DNA of 64,000 nucleotides from Cephalopachus bancanus (taxonomy: Eukaryota; Chordata; Mammalia; Primates; Tarsiidae). Made by a program: the position numbers and the translations under genes. Below are positions 49,146 to 59,087 of the stretch, piece after piece. Under the pieces are notes generated by a model that was given only the letters and a program-made list of their open reading frames with translations, was not told the DNA's origin and did no database searches. The stretch lies in NCBI GenBank assembly GCA_027257055.1, contig JAPVLO010000003.1:13457501-13521500 (forward strand), read 5' to 3'. Each line of letters opens with the position of its first letter. The stretch's first letter is position 1.

Positions 49146-49849
49146 CAAGTGCCACAGTACAGTCATACTGAGGGTGCTACTGTGTTGCAGGCAACTTCAG
49201 AACACAAGTGTCCTGGCTAGGGCTAATAAAAAGGTTTATGACAGCACACAACCACTTTAGGAGGCTGAGCAAAGGGATTCTTGAGACTAACACCACCAAG
49301 AGGGTTTTAATTACAAAGGAACCAATGTCCTGGCAATGTCCCTGGATGCCTGTGGAAGTGAATAGTGACCGGGAAGGCAGCTTAAGGGTATGGCAGCCAA
49401 AGGTAAATCCTATCTTGCACAAGCAGCAAGCAACACCAGAACCCAGGAAGTGGTAAAAATCCAGGAACAGAGAAGAGAATAAATGACAAGTGGAGCCAAA
49501 TGCCAAGAAGGACTTCATGGAAAGTGAGTCCAGTGAAGTGGGTCTGGGGAACAGCACAAATGCTACAAATTCATTGGGGAGCTGGCCTCCTGGCACTAAC
49601 CTTGTAACTTAGAATTAATTACAGGAGCACACACTCCAATCTGGGGAGATTAGTGTAGGAGTCTGTGCGATGCAGTTCTAATATCTAATAAATCTTTAAA
49701 TCGATGAGCCGTGCCCAGTGGTGATTTTTCTTCATCTTTCCTCCCTGAGAGCTCACGTGACACAGCCAGCATTTGCTTTTTATCTGCCTTTGGATATGGT
49801 GCATATATACATGTGTGAGTGAATAAATAAAATTTGGACTTAACTAAAT

Positions 49850-50930
49850 CACGTCTCAAAGCCATCAAGAAATCTGCCATCCTAAGAAAACCTGGGATGC
49901 ATAAATCCTTTTGTCAGGTAGCTTTTTATAAAGTAAAGAAACATTTTAGGATGCAAATGTTCTCTTCCCTCACGCTCCATGAAGGCTGTGTTGTCGTGTC
50001 ATTCCCCTCCCCCCCCCATAAGTCAGCCTCCGGGTCCCAACCTGTTCATTTGTGTACCTGTTTGGGTCTATTCACCACACACACTACTTAAGTCTGCTGC
50101 ATGAAGCTGACAGAAGCAATGCATTTTATAAACGAATCATCTCCGGGGAACAGACGAGAAAACCACTGGCAAAGGAGCACTGTCAAAGTTCCCAAGGATA
50201 GCACTTCTTTCCCAGATCTGAGATGCAAACTACGCCACATCCTCTCCAAACAAAAGCTGCCCACTCCAGAGGCAGTCTGCTTCCCTCTCCTCCTCCTGGC
50301 TCTTCAGGCCTCCTCTCCCAGCTGAATAAGAGCTGGAGAGCCTCATTCTTAGGGAGCAGTAATATTTTAATGCTATTTTAAAGACAACAGCTCTAAGCAC
50401 CGGAATGCTGACTCCTTTTCCATAAATAAAAAGGCCCCAAAAGGGTATTTTCATAACAAAATTGTAACCTATGGAGAGCAAAAGGAACCACAAAAATAAA
50501 ACTGCCATAAATTGAAACTGTCTGAAAATTAAACCTACACAGAGGAGCGTTAAACTCCAGGCCAGGCAGGTTCTGATTTTCCCATCTGAGACCCTTTACA
50601 TGCACCTGGTTCTCTCATGAAGTCCAAAGAATTTATCCCGTCCGGGAAGGCCTAGTTTTCTTTGAAAGTCCGGGTATGTTATTTCTTCCCTTAGAGTCCT
50701 CGGAATGATCTGTAACATTCATCTAAAAGCTCAATTGCAGCTGTGTCCTCAGTCACACCCAAAGATTCCCAAAGGCACCGTCTGCCGCAGCGCCGGGTGC
50801 ACAGTGGGCGCCTGGTTAATGTGTGGGTTTGATTTGATCTGATCTGGTCCCTTCGGCCAGGAAGACTCATTGATAGCAGGACTCCTTGCAGGGGACAGCA
50901 GCACCGGCCTAGCCCTTGGCTGGAGCAGGG
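49850..50930. other. Repeat-free sequence downstream of exon 1
   Basis: No repeat seen, and AT-rich blocks alternate with the CpG-island edge. It is close to the promoter and could hold enhancer elements, but no specific site is called. Confidence 0.3.
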
Positions 50931-51775
50931 CGGAGGTGCAACCACCTGTGGGCGGGTGGCCCGGACGCAGGCCCGGGTGCCGCCGCCCTGGGGTGCCCCG
51001 CCGACCCCACGCACGTTGCCCAGAGGATAAAATCCGGCGCGCCAGGCCCCGGGGGCAACCCGAAATCGACTCCCAGCACCCAGCAAGGGCTCTGCCGGCG
51101 CAAAGTTGACCAGGTCCCAGAGGGCCGATTCTAGAGTTACCTTCCAAGTCGCCCCATCCCTTGCAAGGCTGCAGGCCAGAGGGGCTCTTTAGGATGGGAG
51201 TGGCAAGTACCCAGAGGAGACTGGCAGAGAACAGAAATGGTCCCATAACCTCCTCCCAAACTTGGGGCACCCGCCGGGCCGTAGGTGAAGAGCTCTCCTC
51301 TCTGCGGTTCACCAAGGCCTGATGGCGAGTTGGGGGGGGGAGCAAACTGGACGGCCCGGGACACCACCACATTGCTTTGAGATTTTCTACCCAATAACCC
51401 AGCATCAGGAAGACCCCGCTGGAAACTGGGAGACTGAAAGGGAACGCCGGCCACTCGCGCCGGGGACGGGGACTTGGGCCGTGGGGGCTGTGTGCACTGG
51501 CGGGGGGTGAGGGCCAAAGGACTAGGTGGGCGCCAAAGAAGGCACAACGCTGCGGCGTTATGTGCCGTGAAGGGGGCGCAGGCCAAAGGTGGGGCCTCGG
51601 AGACCGGGACGGGGTGGCCGGAGAAAGAACAGGGTTAAAGAGTCCTCGGAGGAGATGGGGGAGGGGATCCCCGGGGAGGTGCAATGGAGAGCGCCTGGGA
51701 GGAAGGTCCTGGGGGAGGGAGAGCTGCCCCAGGAGGCGCGGGGTGCCAGTGCCCCCGAAGGGTCCCGTCACTCAC

Positions 51776-52075
51776 CGGCAGGTCCACGCTCACTTCGGTT
51801 CCGTCGAGTAGGAAGACGCGGCAGTAGAGGGTGGCCTTGGCGGCGCCGGCGGCGGAGATGTGCACCGCCGCGCCGCCGGTGAGCAGGGGCCCGCCGCCGG
51901 CCGGGAACACGCTGCCCCCGGGCGCGGCGGGCAGCGCCGAGGAGGCGGCGGCCGGGCCCCCCCGCGGCCCTCCGTCGCGCTCGTCCCCCAGCCCGGCGGC
52001 CCCGCGCCCCGCCGCGCCCCGCGCGTAGCGCTGCATGGAGCGGCGGCCAAAGGTCCGGCGCAGGAACCGCAGCAT
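51776..52075 (-). CDS. EPB41L4B: EPB41L4B coding exon 1 (residues 1-100)
   Basis: First coding exon of the FERM-domain protein EPB41L4B/EHM2, a band 4.1-like cortical protein thought to link membrane proteins to actin in epithelial cells. The minus strand reads MLRFLRRTFGRRSMQRYARG and continues as a low-complexity Gly/Ala/Pro stretch (about residues 20-75). From about residue 83 comes the first beta strand of the ubiquitin-like F1 lobe (LYCRVFLLDGTEVSVDLP). The exon is exactly 100 codons and ends after a proline codon at a consensus donor GTGAG (51771-51775), phase 0. The start codon at 52075 has A at -3, and the protein begins as I remember the family member beginning. The reading frame stays open upstream to 52798, so an N-terminal extension cannot be excluded from the frame alone; GC richness is the simpler explanation. 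Recognised from memory of the family; the exon 2 and exon 3 joins support it strongly. Confidence 0.96.
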
Positions 52076-52450
52076 CCTGGCTGGGGGCGCCCCCTGCCTC
52101 CGCCCCCTGCGCCGCCGCCGCTGCGCCGCCGCCCGGGAGCGCCCCGCGACGCCGTCGGTGCCCTCGGCCGCCCGCGCCGCCTCCTGCAGGCTACGGCCCG
52201 GGGCTGTCTCGCGCCGAGGCCGAGGCCGAGGCCGCGCTCCGGCCGCCCGCGGGGCGCGCCGGCCCGGCCAGCGCCGACTGCGAGTGGCCGCGGGCGGGAG
52301 GGCGCGCTCGGGGCTGCCCCGGGCCCGTCCCGCCGCCGCCGCCGCCGCGCGCTCTCCCGGGCCGGCGGCCTGCGCTGGCTGCAAGGGGCCCCTCCCGACG
52401 GCCGGCCACGGGCGGCCCGGGGGCGGCGGGGGGCGCAGGGGGCGGGCTGC
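52076..52450 (-). other. EPB41L4B: Probable 5' UTR of EPB41L4B (upstream limit not determined)
   Basis: Extremely GC-rich sequence immediately 5' of the start codon. It contains a (CCG)6 tract at 52330-52347 and a triple GCCGAG hexamer repeat at 52213-52230. The CDS reading frame is open throughout. The upper boundary is a guess, because the transcription start site cannot be read from the sequence. Confidence 0.5.
52419..52446 (+). promoter_or_regulatory. G-quadruplex-forming motif in the CpG island
   Basis: Four G-runs of 5, 6, 5 and 3 separated by loops of 4, 4 and 1 bases fit the canonical G3+N1-7 rule on the plus (template) strand. The overlapping GGGGGCGGG is also a GC box. Confidence 0.65.
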
Positions 52451-52638
52451 GGGCTGCTCCCGCGCCGCGCGCCGGCCGAGGGCCAGCCGGAGCAGGGCGC
52501 CTGCGTGCTCCCGGCGCGCTCGCTCCCACTCGCCGCGCCGCGCCCGGGGCCCGAGGAGGCCCCGCCGAGCGCCCGCTCCCAAAGCGCCTTTTCCTGCGCC
52601 CGCAGCCCCCGCCTCCCACCTGGGAGGCTGCACCTCCA

Positions 52639-52665
52639 GCCGCCGCCGCCGCCGCCGCCGCCGCC
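52639..52665 (-). repeat. (GGC)9 trinucleotide repeat in the promoter/5' UTR
   Basis: Nine uninterrupted GCC units on the plus strand (GGC in gene sense), about 565-590 bases upstream of the start codon. CGG-class repeats in 5' UTRs are often length-polymorphic. In the frame of the CDS this stretch would read as arginines, but nothing shows it is translated. Confidence 0.95.
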
Positions 52666-52764
52666 GGGACTGCAGCACGCCCTCCTCCCTCGGGGCTGCG
52701 CCGGGTAATTGCAAGCCAGGGCTGTGCTGCCCCCTGCCGGCCCGAGCGCCCCCTGCTGCTGTAG

Positions 52765-52803
52765 GTGTGCTCACGTGTGTACACGTAGGTGAGCACACAC
52801 GTG
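52765..52803. promoter_or_regulatory. Paired CACGTG E-boxes with an inverted repeat
   Basis: Two perfect CACGTG palindromes lie at 52772-52777 and 52798-52803, 26 bp apart. The first overlaps a perfect 10-bp inverted repeat (GTGTGCTCAC at 52765-52774, GTGAGCACAC at 52789-52798). Between them is the palindrome GTGTACAC (52777-52784). CACGTG is bound by bHLH-ZIP factors such as USF, MYC/MAX or MITF; use here is inferred only. Confidence 0.55.
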
Positions 52804-53489
52804 TTTCCGGCGCCCAGAACCCTGGAGACGCCGAGTGCCCCCTCGCCCGGCTGGGAAAACAGCGCTGCGTGCCTCTGGGAAGTCTTGCCCCGGAGACCAG
52901 ACAGAGAATAGCGCTGTTTCTTTCCCCTTCTGGAAAAATAGCACTCAGTTTCCCCTTCTGGCAAAGGAGAGGGGTGGACTAGGTAATCTACAAGGTTCTT
53001 GGTACTTAAAGTTCTGTCAATTTAAGGTCTCAGAACCGGAAGGGCTCTTTTAGCCATTCCAGTTCGATGGACTCAGTCCAAATAAGAAAATCGAGGCCAG
53101 GCAGGAGGAGAAGTACTTTTCCAACGTGCTATGCTGTAAAACACCTTTTCTCAAGGAACTAGAGTCCAATATTGAGACACAGGCCTGCAGAAAGTAACTA
53201 TAACTGAGAAGGCTAGTAAATGTTGCATAAATTACTGGGAAGCACAGTAGAACTGAGGCCCCAAGAATGAATAGTATAGGACACATTGAGAATATTGGAG
53301 GACAGAGGGGATTGTTTCTAACCAATGCCTCTTAGAATACATAGCTTCAAGGTCTGCTTCAGAAAAAAATGGGGTTGGTCTGTGCTGCTAAATAAAGAAT
53401 GTAGAAGAAGGTGAAGCTGGAAGGAGGTCAGGCCTCTTGGGAAAAATAACACTACTCTTTTTCTATTTATCGGGCCCTTAATCTTGTGC

Positions 53490-53660
53490 CAGACACCGTG
53501 CTAAGCCCTTTCCATTCATCATCTCACTTAATCCCCACAACAGCCTGGTTTGATAAACATTCTTATCCCCATTGTACAGAGGAGGAAACTGAAGCTTAGA
53601 GAGCTTAAGAGACTAGCTCTAGATCCCATGGTCTTCTACCAGGCTCCAAAGCTGTTGCTG
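53490..53660 (+). mobile_element. MIR
   Basis: GTGCCAGACACCGTGCTAAGCCC, CATCTCACTTAATCCCCACAAC and ACAGAGGAGGAAACTGAAGC: nearly the full MIR core. Confidence 0.9.
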
Positions 53661-54349
53661 CTAACCACTACCTCTACTGCCAGACAGAGTAAGTGCATAA
53701 TTGGCAAGCAAGTGAAGGTGTCTGAGAGGCCTGGAGAGCAGTGTCCACTACAAAAAAGACAGAAAAAGGAAGGGATGCATTTAGGGGGCTTTCTAAAATA
53801 GACACTTACTGAGGTTTGGGCACTGTCTTCGGCGATTTCAAGGATGATATTGTCATTAATCCACACTCCAGCCCTTCCAAGTATTCTATTTCCCCACTCA
53901 AGTGGAATTTGGGTCTTAGGGAAGTAATATCATTGCCTGTGATCCTAACTCCTGACTGGCAGCAGCCACCCTCACTCGTTGCCTAGTGTTTCCTCTGTGA
54001 TCCTATGGGGGTGTCCCATGTGACAAGGTCGTTGAGGACCATCTGCAATCAATCTTCAGATACCCACTCTGTTCCTTGCCCCACCACCATCCCCCAACTA
54101 GATTTAACAGCATACCATTGGTAAGGAGATGTTCAAAGGTAGCCCAATTCTGCTTACTGATTTCTAAGGAGAGTCCATTTCCTGTGATATATCCTGAATA
54201 AAGGCCACCCAAAAATGTCCACATCCCAATTGTTAGAACCTGAGAATATGTCACTTTATGTGGCAGAAGGTACTTAATAAGTGTGATTAAGGAGTCTGAG
54301 GTAGGGAGATTATCCTGTTTTAACCCAACGCAATCACAGGGGTCCTTCT

Positions 54350-54632
54350 TCTTTTTTTGAGTCGGAGTCTCACTCTATCACCCAGACTGGAGTACGGTGG
54401 CAGCCTCGACCTGCTGGGCTCAGGTGATTCTTCTGCCTCAGCTTTCCAAGTAGCTGAAACCATAGGCGTGCACCACCACTCCTGGCTAATTTTTTTTAAT
54501 TTTTAAAATTTTTTTAATTGTAGAGACGAGGTCTTGTCAAGTTGCCCAGGCTGGTCTTGAATCCCTGGACTCAGGCAATCCTCTCACCTCTGCCTCCCAA
54601 AGTGCTGGGATTATAGGTGTGAGCCACTGCAC
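54350..54632 (-). mobile_element. Alu in LTR, 13-bp TSD
   Basis: Reverse copy flanked by CAGGGGTCCTTCT (54337-54349 and 54633-54645). The right arm begins GAGTCGGAGTCTCACTC. Confidence 0.93.
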
Positions 54633-54830
54633 CAGGGGTCCTTCTAAGAAAGGGACAGGAGGGTCAGAATCAGAGAAGGTGTCATGACAGCAAAAGTTAG
54701 AATAACAGGTCCAAAAGCCAAGGAATGTGGGCAGCTGCTAGAGGTTGGAAAAGATAAGGAACAAATGTACCCTAAACATTCCAGAAGGAATGCAGCCTTT
54801 GATTTTAGCCTATAAGACCTATCTCAGGGC

Positions 54831-55108
54831 TGAGCATGGTGGCTCATGCCTGTAATCCCAGCACTTTGGGAGGCGAGGCAAGAGCCCAGGAGTTCGACAG
54901 CAGCCTGGGCGACATAGTAAGACCTTGTCTCTACCAAAAAAAAAACCTTTTTTTTTAATTAGCTAGGTGTAGTCCCAACTACTTGGGAGGCTGAGGCAGA
55001 AGGATTGCCTGAGCCCAGGAGGTGGAAGCTGCAGTAAGCCGCAATCAAGCCTCTACACTCCAGCCTGAGGGACAGAGTAAGACCCTGACTCAAAAAAAAA
55101 AAAAAAAA
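54831..55108 (+). mobile_element. AluJ-like in LTR
   Basis: Deleted after TTTGGGAGGCGAGGC and with a poly-A/poly-T linker. Ends GACCCTGACTC. Confidence 0.9.
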
Positions 55109-55359
55109 GATGTATCTTGGACTTCTGACCTTCAGAATAGTAAGATAATACATTTGTGTTTTTTTAAGTCACTAGATTTATGATAATGTATTCCAGCAGC
55201 AATAGGAAACTAATACAAGTGTAGCAGTAAATAATACTAGTTTGGTGTATTACAGTTTTCAAATCCCTCTGCTCACAGGATCTCCTCTGGAACTCTCATA
55301 GTGCCACTCGTCTTCTAGTAAGCCTCATTCAGACTTGTGATTATCCATGATCATTCTCC

Positions 55360-55490
55360 CCACTAGACTCTATACTGCTTGAGGATGGGACTTTTTCTCA
55401 TTCGTCATTGTATCCCCACCTAGTACCTGCCTGCTGTCTAGTAAGTAGTAGGTGGTCCATAAATGCTTGTTGAATGAATGTAGGATCTCA
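55360..55490 (+). mobile_element. L2 3' end
   Basis: CTATACTGCTTGAGGATGGG, CCATAAATGCTTGTTGAATGAATG. Confidence 0.8.
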
Positions 55491-56202
55491 TCTTCATAAC
55501 AGCTCTGTGGGGTAGAAATTGTGTCTGTCATTCAGAGAGGGGGATCGTGAAGACTGGAGTGGAGCCCCTCACACTCATACTTCCTGACTCCAGATCCCAG
55601 GTGCTAATGATGATACCATGTCATCGTGAATCACAAGGAGACTCCAGGTTGCTCCTCCTATGTCTGGTCAGGCACTGTCACCTAATGGATCTCACTCCAT
55701 CCTCATCACAACAGTGATTGAAGTACTATTCTATCCATCACACAGGAAAAACCAAGGCTCAGGCACTCTTTTGACTAAGTTTCATGTCACTCAAGTTTTA
55801 GCTTTAGAATTTCAACATTTGATGAGCAAGTTTGCATTTTGTTCACAAAATTATGGAATTCAGTTCTTACTCTTTCTTAACCTGTGCCTTTTGGACCTAA
55901 AATTCCCACTTGCCCTTCAAAGATGTTAATTCCCCTTTCTTGGACCTCTTTTATGTCACATATGAATGGGCCAGAGCTACACATATTTTCTGTTTATCGA
56001 AGCATCACTCTTTTATATGCTGTTTGGTCCTGAAACTATTATCCAGAATCCCCTGTGCTGTGCTGAATGATTGTGTCCTCCGAAAGTTCACATGTTGAAA
56101 TCTTAACCCCCTAAGATTACGAGGTGGGGCCTTTGGAAGGTGGTTAGATCACAAGGGCAGAGCCATGAATGGAATTAGGTACCATTATAAAAAAGACTCT
56201 TA

Positions 56203-56774
56203 GGGCTGGGCATGGTGGCTCATGCCTGTAATCCCAGCACTTTGGAAGGCCAAGACGGGAGGACTGCTTGACCCAGGAGTTTGAGACCAACCTGGGGCAA
56301 CATAGTGAGACCTTGGCTTACAAAAAATTTAAAAATTATCTGGGCTGAGCGTGGTGGCTCATGTCTGAAATCCCAGCACTTTGGGAGGCCAAGGTGAGAG
56401 GATTGCCTGAGTTCAGGGGTACAAGACCAGTCCGGGCAACTTGGTAAGACCTCATCTCCACAATAGATCAAAACATTAACCAGGCGTGGTGGCGCATGCC
56501 TATAGTTCCAGCTACTTGGAAGGCTGAGGTGGAATGATTGCCTGAACCCAGCAGGTCGTGAGTATGCCACTGCACTCCAGCCTGGGTGACAGAGTGAGAC
56601 TCCAACTCAAAAAAAGAAAAGAAAAGAAAAAAATTATCTGGGCATGGTGGCACACTCCTGTAGCCACAGCTACTTGGGAGACTGAGGTGGAAGGATCATC
56701 TGAACCCAGGAGGTCAAAGCTTTGGTGAGCCATGATTCATACCTGCACTCCAACCTGGATGACAGAGTGAGACT
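56203..56774 (+). mobile_element. Outer AluJ-like copy, split
   Basis: Left arm 56203-56345 and right arm 56629-56774 are separated by a younger Alu. The break lies in the central linker at AAAAATTATCTGGGC. Confidence 0.93.
56346..56628 (+). mobile_element. Inner Alu, lineage-specific group
   Basis: Flanked by the 15-bp repeat AAAAATTATCTGGGC (56331-56345 and 56629-56643). It has the ACAATAGATC linker, GTTCCAGCTACTTGGAAGG and ACTCCAACTC. Shows the group post-dates AluJ. Confidence 0.95.
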
Positions 56775-56998
56775 GAGAGAGAGAGAGAGACCCCAGAGGC
56801 TGGTCTGAAGGTAATGAAGGAGGAAACTGAATAGTTTTACGTATGTATGTTAATGTATCATACTGTAATGTAACTGTCATCTCGATAACTGTTCACAGTC
56901 AGTTCTAGATCGAACTCCTTGTGCTACTCTTTCCCCCATTCTCACTACTACACTTGACTAGTCTTGACAAAAGAGAGAGAGAGAGAGAGACCCCAGAG
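56775..56998. repeat. Target-site duplications of the Y1 retropseudogene
   Basis: Direct repeats at 56775-56798 and 56975-56998 are identical over 24 bases. The right copy has an additional GA unit before it. Because much of the repeat is (GA)n, the non-repetitive CCCCAGAG part is the more convincing evidence. Confidence 0.75.
56798..56972 (+). pseudogene. RNY1: Y1 RNA (RNY1) retropseudogene with internal insertion
   Basis: Both ends of the 112-nt Ro60-associated Y1 RNA are recognisable. The 5' stem strand GGCTGGTCTGAAGGTAATGA (56798-56817) and the 3' strand ending CACTTGACTAGTCTT (to 56965) pair as in the functional RNA. The middle keeps AGATCGAACTCCTTG and the pyrimidine-rich loop TACTCTTTCCCCC. 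About 58 bases (roughly 56818-56875) absent from Y1 RNA interrupt the 5' part. The copy has a short A-rich 3' tail and is flanked by a 24-bp direct repeat made of a GA run plus CCCCAGAG (56775-56798 and 56975-56998), the mark of L1-mediated retrotransposition. It sits in an older MaLR LTR next to an AluJ. The insertion and lack of external promoter elements argue against a working gene. Identified from memory of the Y1 sequence. Confidence 0.85.
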
Positions 56999-57634
56999 AC
57001 TTCCTTGCTGCCTCTACTGTAGGAGGACACAGTGAGAAGGTGCCATCTGTGTCCTCACCAGACACTGAATCTGTCAGCACTTTGCTCTTGGACTTCTCAA
57101 TCTACACAATTATCGGAAATACATTTCTGTTGTTTCTAAGTCACCCAGTTCATGATATTCTCTTATAGCACCCTGTCTGGAGCCATCCTGGGCTGAAAGT
57201 CTCAGCAAACAGTTTACACAACTTCTAGGTCTTTTCCTTCATCGTAAACAGTCATTTGACTTCCTTAATATCATAGGCATCTTTTGGAATTTGATCTCCA
57301 GAATCACCTTCTTGCCTTCTCATTAGAAGTTCAGCTGTCACTTCCTTCATGAGAACTTACCATTATCCTTCCTATCATTCCCCAGGAGTTTTGTGTCATC
57401 AAAAAACCTTGGAGAGTTCCTTATGTATTCCCTCCCTCCAGAATAGTTTTACATGTTAATTAAACAGCCCTTAGCCCTGTCTCTAAGGAAATTCTACTCA
57501 GAAATGTGCCATTTATTTGTATCCTTTGTTTCCTGGCTTATTTCCTAGACTTAACAAAATTGAGCCCTCATTTTTTCCTCATAGAGCAAGATGATACCTT
57601 AATGTACGTTCCTGTTTATGCCCTTGTAAATGTA

Positions 57635-57730
57635 TTCTTTTCATAAACATTTATTGAGAACTTACTATGTGCCACAAAGCCACCCGACTGTCCCAAGTGT
57701 TCAATAACCTTTCTTCTATTGAGTCACAAC
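57635..57730 (+). mobile_element. MIR
   Basis: AAACATTTATTGAGAACTTACTATGTGCC is the MIR 5' signature. Confidence 0.8.
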
Positions 57731-57789
57731 AACAACAGCTAGCATTAATTAAAGACCACATAGTGGGCAACTGTGGCCAGGCTAGCATT

Positions 57790-58330
57790 CATTTTTTTCC
57801 TTTTGATTACAGAGCTTGTGTAACTTTGCAGAGCCATTTCACTCTCCACTTAAAAGCCTAGTGGTGCAGCTGACCCCACTCCATGCTGCAGGTGTGAGCA
57901 TATGATCAGGCCTGGCCAATCAGAGAATTGCATTTCCCAAAGACCTGTCACTGGCTCAGAAATGGACCATAACCCATGCCAGGCCAATGAAAGTCAGCCC
58001 TGAAACTTGGGCTGAAATTATTGGGAATAGGCAATTTCTTTCCAATATGACTGATGAGCCTGAAACTGCTTGCTATGGGTCCACTTTGACATCATGGAGA
58101 AAGCCTGAGGACGACACCAACACAAAGAGAGGCAGAGTCAAGAGATGAAGAGACACAGATTTCTGATGACCATTTGATTTTGATTACCTGGATCCAGCCA
58201 TGCCTGAAGTTAAAACTTCCTCCTGGAATTTAGAACTTAAGGAGAAGATCAGGATTAGAATAAAAGTTTTCCAGATCCCAGATCTTTCCTTCCTCTTGTT
58301 CTCTTTCTTGAGCACAGGAAATAACCATTA
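57790..58330 (+). mobile_element. Possible old LTR/ERV remnant
   Basis: CAGGCCTGGCCAATCAGAG, AAAGCCTGAGGACGACACC, AGGCAGAGTCAAGAGATG and GGATCCAGCCATGCCTGAAG recall an ERV-type LTR family, but I cannot name it. Confidence 0.4.
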
Positions 58331-59087
58331 TTTTGAATAGGCACTCACTTTGCTCATTCTTTAAAGAACTCATCTCCAGGTAAATAAGTAGCAAAGAAAT
58401 GCTCATCATTGAATTGCGCAGAATAACTGGACGGTTAATAAGTCATCAGAGCTCTTAGATCCAGAAGTGGCAATGACAAAAGGATGCTTTGGTGGCGACA
58501 ACTGAGTCCCAAATGTACATTCTTAGCTTATCCTTTCCCTTTGCTCCAGATGGTATTTCTGACTTCTTCCTCAACATCGACCCTAGATCGCCACTTCAAA
58601 CATTTACTAGCTAGCCCTCTGTCTAGGCCTAAGGGACCAATATCGAGAGAGAAGTAAATCCTCTCCTTACCTAATGGCAGCTTCAGCATGGGTGTCCCCT
58701 CTGAGGACCCATTTCTTTCCCAGAAACTGCATCATGGCTTAGGGAAACACATTTGGCTCTGATAAGATAGCCCTAATGTCCATACTGAGGGTGCACACAG
58801 AGAGTGGAAAGGGGAAATTTGTTGCCATGCCTGTGCACCCTGCTGCCTCTCTGTCTCCATCTCTGTTGCTGCTCACCCTTGGATCCTGTGCTAAGCTCCC
58901 TCTTCCTGGACATCCCTGATGAGCTGGCCTGTCCCTTGCTCTCTCTTAGTCAACTGCTTACCTTTTGTTCTTCCACATTTGATGGACTATAATCAGTTCT
59001 GTCCAATAGAACTTTCTGTACTGATGGAAACATTTTACATCTGCTCTGTCCACATGTGACTCTTGAGCACTTGAAAGGTGGCTGGTG

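Larger units (their letters stand above)
50930..52800 (-). promoter_or_regulatory. EPB41L4B: CpG-island promoter of EPB41L4B
   Basis: A GC- and CpG-dense block covers exon 1 and its upstream side, in sharp contrast to the AT-richer flanks. No TATA box is evident at a sensible distance. GC boxes of the GGGCGG type occur on both strands (for example 52439-52446, and CCGCCCC runs near 52091-52108). This fits a TATA-less housekeeping-style promoter with dispersed start sites. The exact transcription start cannot be fixed from sequence. The block also holds a (GCC)9 tract, a G-quadruplex motif and paired E-boxes, listed separately. No interspersed repeat interrupts it. Confidence 0.85.
54183..55219 (+). 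mobile_element. MaLR-like LTR split by two Alus
   Basis: Three pieces read as one LTR: 54183-54349, 54633-54830 and 55109-55219. Landmarks are ATGTCACTTTATGTGGCAG, GATTAAGGAG, CCAAGGAATGTGGGCAGC, CCAGAAGGAATGCAGCC and the terminal CAGCAGCAATAGGAAACTAA. Exact subfamily not assigned. Confidence 0.75.
56054..57178 (+). mobile_element. MaLR (MLT1-type) LTR carrying nested insertions
   Basis: The left part 56054-56202 (CACATGTTGAAATCTTAACCC, ATGAATGGAATTAGG) and right part 56975-57178 (GAGGACACAGTGAGAAGG, CACCAGACACTGAATCTG, ATTTCTGTTGTTTCTAAG) form one LTR. An Alu-in-Alu pair and the Y1 retropseudogene lie between them. Confidence 0.85.

Noticed and set aside
51860..52982. Long plus-strand open frames (282 and 315 codons) through the CpG island
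   Set aside because: They are antisense to exon 1, extremely Arg/Pro/Ala-rich and lack any domain. GC-rich DNA has few stop codons in any frame.
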